This document shows, in pieces, positions 16,212 to 25,081 of a stretch of 30,476 nucleotides of DNA. Source of the stretch: Perlabentimonas sp964490015 (lineage in GTDB: Bacteria; Bacteroidota; Bacteroidia; Bacteroidales; Tenuifilaceae); the NCBI GenBank assembly GCA_964490015.1, contig CAZBBA010000045.1, positions 1-30,476 on the forward strand, written 5' to 3'. The stretch's first letter is position 1. Every line of letters starts with the position of its first letter. The notes beneath the pieces are model-generated. The model was not told the DNA's origin. It made no database searches and was given only the letters and a program-made list of their open reading frames with translations. A program made the translations under genes and the position numbers.

Positions 16212-17435
16212 TTACCCTTTTCTTCTGATATCATAAGCCATTAGGGAGTTACCTCTTCTGATATATAGAATCCTATTGCATATTACAGGATGCGAGAAAT
16301 GTGCTTTAGTTCCAAGGTTTAACCTAAACTCGCTAACTTTTTCAAATCCACCATTGTCCACCTTGCAGAGCGCAACTCTCCCTTTCTCGTTGTATAGATA
16401 CAGCATATTATCAGCAAAAATAGTAATCCCATTGTCAAACTTGAGTGAGTCTGTTATTTCTCCTGTATTCGTATTGATAGAATACCAAACTCTCTTTTCG
16501 TAGCTCGATGCGTAAATATGATTATCAATTTTTATAAACCCTCCTGTAAGGCCATCGAATCTTTTATTTGCCCAAACCTGCCGTATCAAGTTTCCATCAT
16601 CTGATAGTTCCAACTTCACTGCACCGTTGCCGTTACCAGCAACATAGTATAAATATCCATCTTCGTATAGCGGTGTATTAACATGTACATCTCCTTCGCC
16701 CTCCTGCTGATGTGTCCAAACTAATTCACCTGTTTCAATGTCAATAGCCATTAAATGGCTCTTTGAAAAGGTCAATAGAAGTGTACGCTTTGGTAATTCA
16801 AGAACCAATGGCGTACAGAATGTTGCCATTTCGCCTTTTCCACTGCAAGCCCACACCACTTCGCCTGTAAACCGATTAAGAGCCACAACATTCATTTCGG
16901 CTCCTCCTGGTGTGCAAAATACTTTATCACCATAATTTACAATTGATTCAGCAAAACCAAATCGGGTGTTAACACCCTGAAACTCTTCTAGCATATTTCT
17001 GCTCCACTTCTGCACTCCAGTATTTGCATCGAAGCAAGCAACACCTCCCATGCCAGCAGAAACATATACTAAATCTCCTACAACAGTAGGCGTTGAACGA
17101 GACCCTGGATAGGTGGCAACCCACTCTGCACCAATGGGACTTTTCCAAAGGATATTTGTAGCGTGGTCAAGGGCAAATAAATAGGAAATCGTATCAATTT
17201 CTCCATTTACATAAATTCGATTTTTTGTAATTGCAGGAGAACCGTAGCCATTTCCAAGCCCCTTGGCCTCCCAAAGCAATTCAGGACCCGCGGTTGGCCA
17301 TTCTTTCAGCAATTTTGTATCAGGATATCTCCCTGTTGCATTCTGTCCACGAAATTGATTTACCTCCTGGGCACACAAGAAAATTGATGAAGAAATCTGA
17401 AAAGTTAACGCTATTAGAAAATATTTTAAATCCAT
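16212..17435 (-). CDS. Secreted PQQ-like beta-propeller protein, first gene of the propeller cluster
   Basis: 407 residues with a signal peptide (MDLKYFLIALTFQISSSIFLCAQ). A cysteine near the end of the hydrophobic stretch (IFLCAQ) is not a good lipobox. The mature start is VNQFRGQNATGRYPDTKLLKEWP. Blades: DANTGVQKW, NRFTGEVVW, DIETGELVW, NTNTGEIT. RFGFAES and CTPGGAEMNVVALNR correspond to RWGLAES and FTPGGKETTMVALDR in the 12788 paralogue. It has a long 393-bp upstream gap with candidate regulator boxes (17586-17622), so it may be the promoter-proximal gene for the 17435-12788 group. Function as for the paralogues: presumed periplasmic binding or scaffold protein. Confidence 0.85.
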   Translation of the reverse strand: MDLKYFLIALTFQISSSIFLCAQEVNQFRGQNATGRYPDTKLLKEWPTAGPELLWEAKGLGNGYGSPAITKNRIYVNGEIDTISYLFALDHATNILWKSPIGAEWVATYPGSRSTPTVVGDLVYVSAGMGGVACFDANTGVQKWSRNMLEEFQGVNTRFGFAESIVNYGDKVFCTPGGAEMNVVALNRFTGEVVWACSGKGEMATFCTPLVLELPKRTLLLTFSKSHLMAIDIETGELVWTHQQEGEGDVHVNTPLYEDGYLYYVAGNGNGAVKLELSDDGNLIRQVWANKRFDGLTGGFIKIDNHIYASSYEKRVWYSINTNTGEITDSLKFDNGITIFADNMLYLYNEKGRVALCKVDNGGFEKVSEFRLNLGTKAHFSHPVICNRILYIRRGNSLMAYDIRRKG

Positions 17436-17493
17436 TGTTGATTGTTTTAGGTTAAAAAAAGTATTTTGCTAGTTAGAAAACTAATTTCCTTTA

Positions 17494-17511
17494 TCAAAAA
17501 AAAGACCAAAA
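17494..17511 (-). promoter_or_regulatory. Sigma-54-like promoter candidate for the propeller gene at 17435
   Basis: On the minus strand the sequence reads TTTGGTCTTTTTTTTGAT, that is GG-N10-GA. Spacing matches a -24/-12 promoter but the -12 dinucleotide is GA rather than the canonical GC and the -24 element is TTGGTC rather than TTGGCAC. It matters only because two box-like sequences lie 90-128 bp upstream at the distance seen for the permease operon. Weak on its own. Confidence 0.3.
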
Positions 17512-17585
17512 AGTACATATACTTGTTTTACAGGTAATGATTAGCCGAAACAGATTGAATTGTTTAAAGATAAAAATCAAATTTG

Positions 17586-17622
17586 TGTTCGGAAATAAAG
17601 CGTGTATGTTCGGATTCGTTCA
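17586..17622. promoter_or_regulatory. Candidate pair of regulator boxes (TGTTCGG...)
   Basis: Two copies of TGTTCGGA start at 17586 and 17607, exactly 21 bp apart (two helical turns). The second, TGTTCGGATTCGTTCA, keeps the TGTTCG half of the palindrome seen at 27614-27650 and a degenerate second half; the first keeps only one half. They could bind the same regulator as the boxes in the divergent region at the right. Confidence 0.4.
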
Positions 17623-17828
17623 CCTTTTATCCAATTTAAACTTCATTTAAACAAGAGAATCATTGTTATGCTGATATCTTTAGTTTGCTATTATTTTTCT
17701 TTGTCACAAAAGAATAAAAATTATTGAATCAAAAAAAATCATTTGTCCTTTTCTGTACTATTTAACAAACCAAAAGATTTAGCAAGAACTTAAAAAACAA
17801 ATTACACAGCAAGTTTTCAGCAGAATAC

Positions 17829-20228
17829 CTATTCCTCTTTAATGCTATCACCTGGATTCATTGCTGCTGCTCTAAGCGACTGAATACCAACCGTAACAAT
17901 TGCTACTAGCAGGACCAAACAGGCGGGTGCAACTGCCAACCACCAGGCTGGCTCGATGCGTAGAACGAAGTTGTTGAGCCATTCCGATAGGAAATGCCAC
18001 ACGGTTGGAATTGCAGCTGTACAGGCAATAACCCAAAGAAGAATGTACTCCCTGAAAAGAAGCCTAATGATTGAATCAACCCTTGCACCCAGCACCTTAC
18101 GGATACCAATCTCACGCCTACGCTGTTCGGCCGTATAGGCCGAGAGTGCCAGCAGTCCAAGGATAGTAACAATTATCGAGAGGATGGAGAACAGGGTGAA
18201 AACCATCCCAAATCGTCTATCATCGTTGTACTGCTGGTTGTAGTAATCGTCGAGGAATAGAAAATCGAAGGGATTTTCCGGAAAAACGGCTTCGTACATG
18301 CTTTCAATCTGGCTAATCAGATCCTGTGATGCTCTGGTATTCAAGCGCATGGTGAAATACCCGTCGTACCTTTGAGGGAAGCGGAATATCTGGGGTTCGG
18401 TATCAACCTTTGGGGAGAGCTGCTTAAAATCGAACAGAATACCCACAACAGTTTTCGCTATCCCTTCGAGTACAATCTGCTTACCTATAGCATCTTCGGG
18501 GCTGTCAAAGCCAAGCCATAGCGCCCCCTTTTCGTTAAGCATCACATTGTTGGCGTCCTCTGCTGGAACACCGGTAAATCCTTTCCCTGCAAGCATGTTG
18601 ATTTTGTAGGTTTTAGGAAAGTTCGAATCGACCTCGGTTAGGCGCATGTTCTTCCCGTTGTTGCTGTCATCGCCAAAACGGTGAATACCCCCCCTATTAA
18701 ACATATTTGGCTTTCCTGGTATCACCGATGAATAGGCAACACTCTCAACAAACGGGAGTTCCTTTGCCTTATCGAAGAAAACCCAGAATTTGCTGTGTAG
18801 TGTATTATCGCCCACCTTAGGAACCTTTACTACAAACAGATTATCAGGTTCAAAACCCAACTCAGCATTCTGCAAAAGCCTGTATTGGCTATAAACGCTC
18901 ATTGCGCCAGCTATTAAGGCAATGGCTATGGCAAATTGCATTGTAACCAGAACTTTCTTAAATCCCTTTCCTCCAGAATACCGGGGCACAATACCTCGAA
19001 GGGTTTCTGCCAAGGAATTACCCCTTAGGTTTGTGATTGAGTAAACTCCAGCAGATAAGGTTCCAATTGTGAAGGCTGCAAGAAGGAATAGCAAAAACCA
19101 CGGTTTGCCATAATAGGATAACTTCTGCGGAAGCCCAGCCAAATTGGCAAAAGTTGGATAGGCTAGTTCAAGAAAAGCGAGAGACAAAAGAATTGCAAAG
19201 GTGTTTATTATTGCCGATTCGCCAATTAGCTGTGCAAGAAGCCTTCCACGGGTTGCACCGTTCACCTTGCGTATGCCAATCTCCTTAGTTCTTTTTATGG
19301 CAATAATCGTGCTTAGATTGAAAAAATTTACCCATGCGATAGCTAGTATGAACCAGGCCACAATTTCGAGCATTGCAATGGATGATTTTCGATTATTTGG
19401 CTCAATCTCGTGCATGAAATGCGATGTGAGGTGAATATCGGTTAAGGGCTGCAGCTTAAAAGAAATCCCCGTTTTGTACTCGCGCAAAGTTTCGCCCAGC
19501 TCTGCTTCAATGTACTCCTCAATTCGTTTGTCAACCTCGGCAGGATTGGCGCTTGGGGTTAGCCTAACATAGGTGTAGAAACCGCTGTAGTAGTAGCCCA
19601 TTTGGAAAAGTTGAGGATTATTCTGCTCCCATGTTGCCAATGATATGATTAGCGTAGGCTTAAAGTGCATGTTTTGCGGGAGATCTTCGTAAACCCCAGT
19701 TATCTCGAAATGGTTGTTACCATTCATCACAATAGTTTTACCAAGGGGATCCTTTTCCCCAAAATATTTATATGCCAGAGTTTTGGATATCACTGCCTGA
19801 TTAGGCTGGTCGAGGCAATTGGCAGGATTACCATGAATCATCCTAAACCCAAGGATATCAAAAAGTGCCGACTCCCCCTGAAAGGCCATATCCTCCTCAA
19901 AAACCCTATCCTGATAGGTAAAAACTCCCCCAACCTTGTATGCGCGGGCAAACGTTTCTACCTCGGGAATGGTACGTTTCATAACGGGAGCAATGGTTGG
20001 GCTGGCTGATGCAAACAAAACCCTATCACCATTATCTGTCCAGCGTTGGTAGGTTACACGGTATGTTCTTTCGGGATAGGGCGCTTGCCTGTCGTAAGAT
20101 CGATGATGCTTCACGTAAATGGTTATCAGTAAGCAGGCTGTAATACCTATGGATAAACCGATTATGTTAATTGCTGCGAATCCTTTGCGTTTAAAGGCAA
20201 AACGGATTAATGTTAGTAAAGATTTCAT
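17829..20228 (-). CDS. FtsX/MacB-type ABC transporter permease, fourth of a tandem set
   Basis: 799 residues. N-terminal helix (about 18-40), a MacB-type periplasmic domain (about 45-280), three helices (about 285-420), a second N-terminal-like helix near 430-450, a second periplasmic domain and three C-terminal helices. The ATPase-coupling helices are EIGIRKVNGA (about 316-325) and EIGIRKVLGA (about 706-715). These permeases couple a cytoplasmic ATPase to periplasmic work, often export or envelope-stress functions, without themselves spanning the substrate path as a channel. No ATPase gene is in the window. The C-terminus NPGDSIKEE differs from the NP(x)4L(K/R)YE of its three neighbours, so it is the most divergent copy. 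It follows the next permease by 32 nt. Confidence 0.9.
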   Translation of the reverse strand: MKSLLTLIRFAFKRKGFAAINIIGLSIGITACLLITIYVKHHRSYDRQAPYPERTYRVTYQRWTDNGDRVLFASASPTIAPVMKRTIPEVETFARAYKVGGVFTYQDRVFEEDMAFQGESALFDILGFRMIHGNPANCLDQPNQAVISKTLAYKYFGEKDPLGKTIVMNGNNHFEITGVYEDLPQNMHFKPTLIISLATWEQNNPQLFQMGYYYSGFYTYVRLTPSANPAEVDKRIEEYIEAELGETLREYKTGISFKLQPLTDIHLTSHFMHEIEPNNRKSSIAMLEIVAWFILAIAWVNFFNLSTIIAIKRTKEIGIRKVNGATRGRLLAQLIGESAIINTFAILLSLAFLELAYPTFANLAGLPQKLSYYGKPWFLLFLLAAFTIGTLSAGVYSITNLRGNSLAETLRGIVPRYSGGKGFKKVLVTMQFAIAIALIAGAMSVYSQYRLLQNAELGFEPDNLFVVKVPKVGDNTLHSKFWVFFDKAKELPFVESVAYSSVIPGKPNMFNRGGIHRFGDDSNNGKNMRLTEVDSNFPKTYKINMLAGKGFTGVPAEDANNVMLNEKGALWLGFDSPEDAIGKQIVLEGIAKTVVGILFDFKQLSPKVDTEPQIFRFPQRYDGYFTMRLNTRASQDLISQIESMYEAVFPENPFDFLFLDDYYNQQYNDDRRFGMVFTLFSILSIIVTILGLLALSAYTAEQRRREIGIRKVLGARVDSIIRLLFREYILLWVIACTAAIPTVWHFLSEWLNNFVLRIEPAWWLAVAPACLVLLVAIVTVGIQSLRAAAMNPGDSIKEE

Positions 20229-20260
20229 ACTTTTTAGTTTTGATAATAATTTAAGATATT

Positions 20261-22636
20261 TTATTCGTATTTAAGAACAGTAGCGGGGTTCTGATTTGCT
20301 ACTTTTATAATTTTTGCAAGCGTTGTTATCACTGATATTGCTATAGCAAAGAGTGTTGCGCCGATAAATGGCCACCAATGGATATGAATTCTGAAGGCAA
20401 AGGAGTTGAGCCACGTTTCGGAAACGTACCAGGCAATAGGCCACGAAATGATGGTTGATAGAAAAATCCATTTAGTGAATCCCAGCGAAATCATTGCAAT
20501 CACTGTGGAAGAGTCTGCGCCAAGCACTCGCCTGATGGCGATTTCGCGCTGTCTGCTCTGCGCTACAAAAAGGGTTAATCCAAGCAGACCCGCACAGGCG
20601 ATAATAATCGCCATTATGGTAAAAACTCCCATTATGCTTCCAAATCGATTGTCGCTGATGTACAGTTCATTGATTTTATCCTCAATAAATTCATAGTTGA
20701 AAGGCTCGTCGCCAGCTATATCTGCCCAAACACCCCTTATCTCGAATAGGGCTGTAGGGATATCATCCGAATTAATCCTAATAGTTACATGATTTAATGG
20801 GTCGTGCCAGGTTAGGAATACAATGGGTTCAATATCTCGATGAAGCGAGCTGTAGTTGAAATTTTTCACCACACCTACAATGGTATTCTCTTTATGCTTT
20901 GGATCATTGGGCAGAAATATTTTTCGTCCTATTGGATTATTGTAGCCAAATTTCTTAACAAAGGCTTCGTTTACAATGATATAACCATCCTCGTTTTGAA
21001 GGGGTTCTTGAAAATATCTACCTTGTTCTAGCGCTATTTCGTATGTGCTAAAAAAGCCTTCATCAACCGTAATATAGGCAATACTTTGGGCCTCGTTGGT
21101 GCCCTCGAGCACAAAATCGCGAGCCAGAATGGTATGCCCAAGAATGAAAGAATGGGCAGAAACACTTCGGATTGACGATACTTCGTTAAGACGTTGCTTT
21201 AGGATTTCACTTTTCCCTCCAAGGTTCGGTGTATTTACTCGGGCAATCACAAGGTTTTTTGGGTTAAAACCCAACTCTTTGGATTTTATATGCTGTAGCT
21301 GAAGAAATACTAGTATCGTACAAATTGTAAGTATTTGAAGTATGGCAAATTGAAACAAGGAGAGGATGTTTCTAAAGTTAACATTTCCCGTTGAGCTATG
21401 TCCTGCCTGTCTGAATATCATGGTGGGGTTAAATTTCGAGAGGAATAGCGCGGGATACCAGCCAGCACTAAGACCAGTGATTAACAAAATAATTGGGATT
21501 GCGATTGCTAGAACCCAGGGACTATGAGAATAGATATTTACTGTTTTCCCTGAAAAATGTGTTAGGAGAGGCGAACCAATCTCGGCTAGCACTAATGCCA
21601 GAACCATTGCCAAAACCACCAACAAAATTGACTCTCCAAGATGCTGGACAATTAAGCGTTTCCTATTGGCACCAAAAACCTTTCGAACGCCAACCTCTTT
21701 TACCCTCCTGAGGGCTTGCGCAGTGCTAAGGTTGATGAAGTTGAAGCATGCAATCAGAAGTATAAGTATTGCCGAAGCAATAAATATGGTTATGGTTTTC
21801 TTGTCGCCCTTAATCTTTTGTCGCTCAACCTTTGAGTTTAAGTAAATGCTATTAAAAGGCTCCAAAAATCCATGAATTGTAACATTTATCGACTTAAAAA
21901 GCTTATTCACGGTTTCATCCATCAGCTTGGCAATTTTTTCATCCAAAGCATTAACATCTGAACCATCTTTAAGTAGCAACCAGGTTTCGAAACCCATGCC
22001 GTAGCCCCACGAGAATTCTCCCTTCTTGCTGGTTGGGGTTACCATTGACTCCAAAGCGCTGAACTGAATGGTTGAGTTTAGGGGTGGATTCTCAACAACC
22101 CCCGTAATGGTATAAATCTCTCCATCCGATTCCAATACCTTTCCCAGGGCGCTTTCCTGACCAAAGAATTGTTCTGCCAGTTTACGGGTTAGAACTATGC
22201 TATTGGCTTTGATCAAGGCATTACTCCCAATGCCTTCGGCAAGCGTGAAGGAGAAAACGTCGAAAAAACTGCTGTCAACATAAACTATGTCCTCAACAAG
22301 TAGTCTGCTTGTTTGATTTTTGAATATCTTGCTGTGTGGGCGACTAATGCGAGTCATCTGCTCCACTTCCGGAAACGATTCGGAAACCATTACGCCCACA
22401 GGGGCGTGTTGCGTTGGGTATAACGATTCAACCCCCGACATGTAAACCTTAGAGGAAAGCCGATAAATTCTTTTAGAACTGCTATGAAAATTATTGTAGC
22501 TTAGTTCAAATGAAACCCAAGCTGTGATTAGAATTACACAAGCAAGCCCAATGGATAGCCCTAAAAGGTTGATTAATGTGAAGGTTTTGTTTCTTACAAA
22601 ATACCTTATCGCAGTAAGAAAATAGTTTTTAAGCAT
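20261..22636 (-). CDS. FtsX/MacB-type ABC transporter permease, third of a tandem set
   Basis: 791 residues with the two-half MacB_PCD/FtsX layout. First helix about 18-40 (LINLLGLSIGLACVILITAWV); coupling motifs EVGVRKVFGANRKRL in the first half and EIAIRRVLGADSSTV in the second; C-terminal NPATVLKYE. Its second coupling motif carries IAIRR instead of IGIRK. Gap to the upstream permease is 12 nt, so polycistronic expression is expected. Likely forms a homo- or heterodimer with an ATPase encoded elsewhere; substrate unknown. Confidence 0.9.
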   Translation of the reverse strand: MLKNYFLTAIRYFVRNKTFTLINLLGLSIGLACVILITAWVSFELSYNNFHSSSKRIYRLSSKVYMSGVESLYPTQHAPVGVMVSESFPEVEQMTRISRPHSKIFKNQTSRLLVEDIVYVDSSFFDVFSFTLAEGIGSNALIKANSIVLTRKLAEQFFGQESALGKVLESDGEIYTITGVVENPPLNSTIQFSALESMVTPTSKKGEFSWGYGMGFETWLLLKDGSDVNALDEKIAKLMDETVNKLFKSINVTIHGFLEPFNSIYLNSKVERQKIKGDKKTITIFIASAILILLIACFNFINLSTAQALRRVKEVGVRKVFGANRKRLIVQHLGESILLVVLAMVLALVLAEIGSPLLTHFSGKTVNIYSHSPWVLAIAIPIILLITGLSAGWYPALFLSKFNPTMIFRQAGHSSTGNVNFRNILSLFQFAILQILTICTILVFLQLQHIKSKELGFNPKNLVIARVNTPNLGGKSEILKQRLNEVSSIRSVSAHSFILGHTILARDFVLEGTNEAQSIAYITVDEGFFSTYEIALEQGRYFQEPLQNEDGYIIVNEAFVKKFGYNNPIGRKIFLPNDPKHKENTIVGVVKNFNYSSLHRDIEPIVFLTWHDPLNHVTIRINSDDIPTALFEIRGVWADIAGDEPFNYEFIEDKINELYISDNRFGSIMGVFTIMAIIIACAGLLGLTLFVAQSRQREIAIRRVLGADSSTVIAMISLGFTKWIFLSTIISWPIAWYVSETWLNSFAFRIHIHWWPFIGATLFAIAISVITTLAKIIKVANQNPATVLKYE

Positions 22637-22648
22637 AGAAATAGGTTT

Positions 22649-25003
22649 TTATTCGTACTTCAATACGCTCGCTGGGTTGGTATTTGCCGCCCTAACGGAA
22701 TGGTAAATAACCGTTGCTAATGCAATGCCCATAACCAATGCACCTGAGCCAATATATAACCAGATAGAATGTCCAGCAGGTGTGATAAAGTTTTGTAACC
22801 ATTTTTTAATCAGCCAGTAGGATATTGGAAATGCAACAACCATCGATATAACAATAGTGCGAAGGAACTGCCACGTGATAAACGACACCACCATGGCGCT
22901 GGTAGAACCTAGAACCTTTCTGATGCCAATCTCCCTAATTCGCTTACCTATATCGAAAGTAGCCAGACCAAACAATCCAATACAGGCAATAAATATTGCC
23001 ACAACGGTAAACCCTCTGAAAAGATTTTTCAAACGAGCCTCTTCGGAGTACAGATTTTTTATGTCGTCCGAAAGAATTCTGTAGGTAATCGGTGAGTTTG
23101 GAGAGTACTTTCCCCAAAGATTTTCAAGGAACTGTATGGTTTCCTGAGTTTTACCCGATTGATAGCTTATAGTGGCCAATTGTGGGTACACCCTATTGAC
23201 AACCATAAGAGGTTCAATGGGTTTATGCAACGATTCGTAGTGAAAGTCGCTTATTACGCCAACAATCCGTAAATGTGTATTTTTCATGAATGGTATTATT
23301 ATTCCAACGGGGTCGTTAAGCTCATAAAGTTCAACTGCCCGTTTATTGATTACCACTTCGTAAACCGAATCGGAGGCCTCATAATTTTTGAAGATTCGCC
23401 CTTGTAGGATATCTATGCCAAGCGTTGAAAAATAGTTTGAATCTGCTTGCTGTACACGATAATTCATCCTTTTACCTTCATAATCCATGCCCCATCCCTC
23501 GTTGATAACTCCAATTGGCGAAACATGGAGGGAGGCGTTATAAATTATCGGGTTTGATTTGAGCTCGTTCATGAAAACTTCACGATTTTTAAGCATTTCG
23601 GGCGAGGTCTCAATAAAAATTTTGTTCTCCTTATCAATCCCCAGATTGCGATTGTTGAGGTAATTAACCTGCCTATTCACATGAAGAGTGAAGATAATCA
23701 GTATTGAGGCAGCCGTAAATTGAGCAACAATCAGGATTTTTCTGAAGATTGCCCCATTTTTCCCGCTCGATTGCATTCCAGATAGGATTGTTTGGGGGGA
23801 GAACGAACTGGTAAAAAATGCTGGATAGCTGCCTCCTAGAATCCCTAAAGCAAGTGGCCCTAAAAGAATTACGGCAAGGTTGAACTTGTCAAAAAGTTGA
23901 AACGAAAGGGTGACGTTTACCATGGATGAAAAAACGTGAATAAGCTGCTCAACGGCAAGAATTGCAATTAAGATGGAGATGTATGCTGTTAGTACGCTCT
24001 CGGAAAGGTGCTGTTTTATTAACGATGGCCTATTTGCCCCTAGAGTTTTTCTGATACCTATCTCCTTAGTTCTATATGTGGCTTGCGCAGTGCTAAGGTT
24101 TGTGAAGTTGATCACGGCGAGCAGAAGAATTATTAAGGATACTCCAATTGCAATGGTAATATTTGACCGGCTTCCATGCTGGAAGTCATCGTTGTTCTTG
24201 TAGGTGTTGAAGTAGATATCGGTTAAAGGGGTCAACACAAACACAGGCTCTTCTTCTTTAGGGATTTCGATATTCCTTTTGATTAGCTCAATCAAATCGA
24301 CGTTCATTTTCTCCTCAAATGACTTGACATCAACCCCAGATTTCATCAATAAAAGGGTATTGTAATTCCATTGAAAGAAGTTGTCGAGGGCTTTTGGATT
24401 ATTCCTCATTATCTTATTGAAATCGAAGGAGATAATGGCATCGGCTTGGATGCTCGAATTCACAGGGAAATCTTCCATAACACCGGTAACCTCTAGCGTA
24501 AATCTATTCTCTCCCAGTACCGAGAGGCCAATCGGGTTTGCTTCGCCAAATATTCGCTTTGCTGTTGTTTCCGATAGAACAATGGCATTAGGTTTTGAAA
24601 GAACTTCGTTAGCATCTCCAATTTTTAGGGGAAAGGTAAATGCAGTAAAGAATGAAGAATCAGCGAGCCAGATGCTTTGAAGCCTAATAGTTTTTTCGTC
24701 GTACTTGATAAGGCCTCCAGTTACAGGTAGCTCGCATGTTCTGATGAATGCTTCCACCTCGGGGTACTGCTCCTTTAGGAATGGACCAATTGGTGCGGCC
24801 ATGTTGTGAATTCTCGGTCGCTCCACCCGATAGATGCGGTCAGCATTTTCATGAAACTTATCGGTACCCGCAATTAGCCTAACGTAAATAGTTATAAGAA
24901 TAAAAACGGCCATGCTGCCTGCCAGCCCAAAAATGTTAATAACCGAAAAGACTTTATGCCTTTTAAGGTTTCTAAGGGCTGATACGATGAAATTTTTAAA
25001 CAT
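22649..25003 (-). CDS. FtsX/MacB-type ABC transporter permease, second of a tandem set
   Basis: 784 residues. First helix about 17-42 (FSVINIFGLAGSMAVFILITIYV), periplasmic domain with the PIGxSVLGENRFTLEVTGVMEDFP block, coupling motifs EIGIRKTLGANRPSL and EIGIRKVLGSTSAMV, C-terminal NPASVLKYE. Followed by the third permease after 12 nt, but separated from the first by 78 bp carrying a palindromic repeat. The family is certain; the transported substrate or envelope role cannot be read from the sequence. Confidence 0.9.
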   Translation of the reverse strand: MFKNFIVSALRNLKRHKVFSVINIFGLAGSMAVFILITIYVRLIAGTDKFHENADRIYRVERPRIHNMAAPIGPFLKEQYPEVEAFIRTCELPVTGGLIKYDEKTIRLQSIWLADSSFFTAFTFPLKIGDANEVLSKPNAIVLSETTAKRIFGEANPIGLSVLGENRFTLEVTGVMEDFPVNSSIQADAIISFDFNKIMRNNPKALDNFFQWNYNTLLLMKSGVDVKSFEEKMNVDLIELIKRNIEIPKEEEPVFVLTPLTDIYFNTYKNNDDFQHGSRSNITIAIGVSLIILLLAVINFTNLSTAQATYRTKEIGIRKTLGANRPSLIKQHLSESVLTAYISILIAILAVEQLIHVFSSMVNVTLSFQLFDKFNLAVILLGPLALGILGGSYPAFFTSSFSPQTILSGMQSSGKNGAIFRKILIVAQFTAASILIIFTLHVNRQVNYLNNRNLGIDKENKIFIETSPEMLKNREVFMNELKSNPIIYNASLHVSPIGVINEGWGMDYEGKRMNYRVQQADSNYFSTLGIDILQGRIFKNYEASDSVYEVVINKRAVELYELNDPVGIIIPFMKNTHLRIVGVISDFHYESLHKPIEPLMVVNRVYPQLATISYQSGKTQETIQFLENLWGKYSPNSPITYRILSDDIKNLYSEEARLKNLFRGFTVVAIFIACIGLFGLATFDIGKRIREIGIRKVLGSTSAMVVSFITWQFLRTIVISMVVAFPISYWLIKKWLQNFITPAGHSIWLYIGSGALVMGIALATVIYHSVRAANTNPASVLKYE

Positions 25004-25013
25004 GATTTAGATG

Positions 25014-25080
25014 TTTTGTTGTCGGTTGTCAGCTGTCAGTTGTCGGTAACTGATAACAGATAACCGACAACCGATAACTA
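25014..25080. repeat. Palindromic GTTGTCGGTT/AACCGACAAC repeat inside the permease operon
   Basis: The gap between the first two permease genes is filled by copies of TTGTCGGT in direct and inverted orientation (GTTGTCGGTTGTC near 25018, AGTTGTCGGTAAC near 25038, GATAACCGACAACC near 25059), which can fold into a hairpin. It looks like an intergenic repeat that landed in the operon; an effect on relative expression of the genes on each side is possible. Confidence 0.65.
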
Positions 25081-25081
25081 T

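Larger units (their letters stand above)
17436..17828. other. AT-rich intergenic region upstream of the propeller cluster
   Basis: No gene is convincing here. The region carries the regulator-box pair and promoter-like element listed separately (17494-17622). The remaining 200 bp next to the permease stop (17623-17828) are A/T-rich, and I see no hairpin strong enough to call a terminator. Confidence 0.6.

Noticed and set aside
4524..17435. True PQQ-dependent dehydrogenases
   Set aside because: The propellers have PQQ_2-type blades but I see no vicinal Cys-Cys pair or the Asp/Glu/Asn metal and catalytic set of quinoprotein alcohol dehydrogenases, and no PQQ biosynthesis genes. They are better called PQQ-like propellers.
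17494..17511. Confident canonical sigma-54 promoter
   Set aside because: The -12 element is GA instead of GC and part of the match is a T-run; kept only as a low-confidence candidate because of the matching distance to the boxes.
25014..25080. CRISPR-like short array
   Set aside because: The TTGTCGGT units have no regular spacers and occur in both orientations; it is a hairpin repeat.
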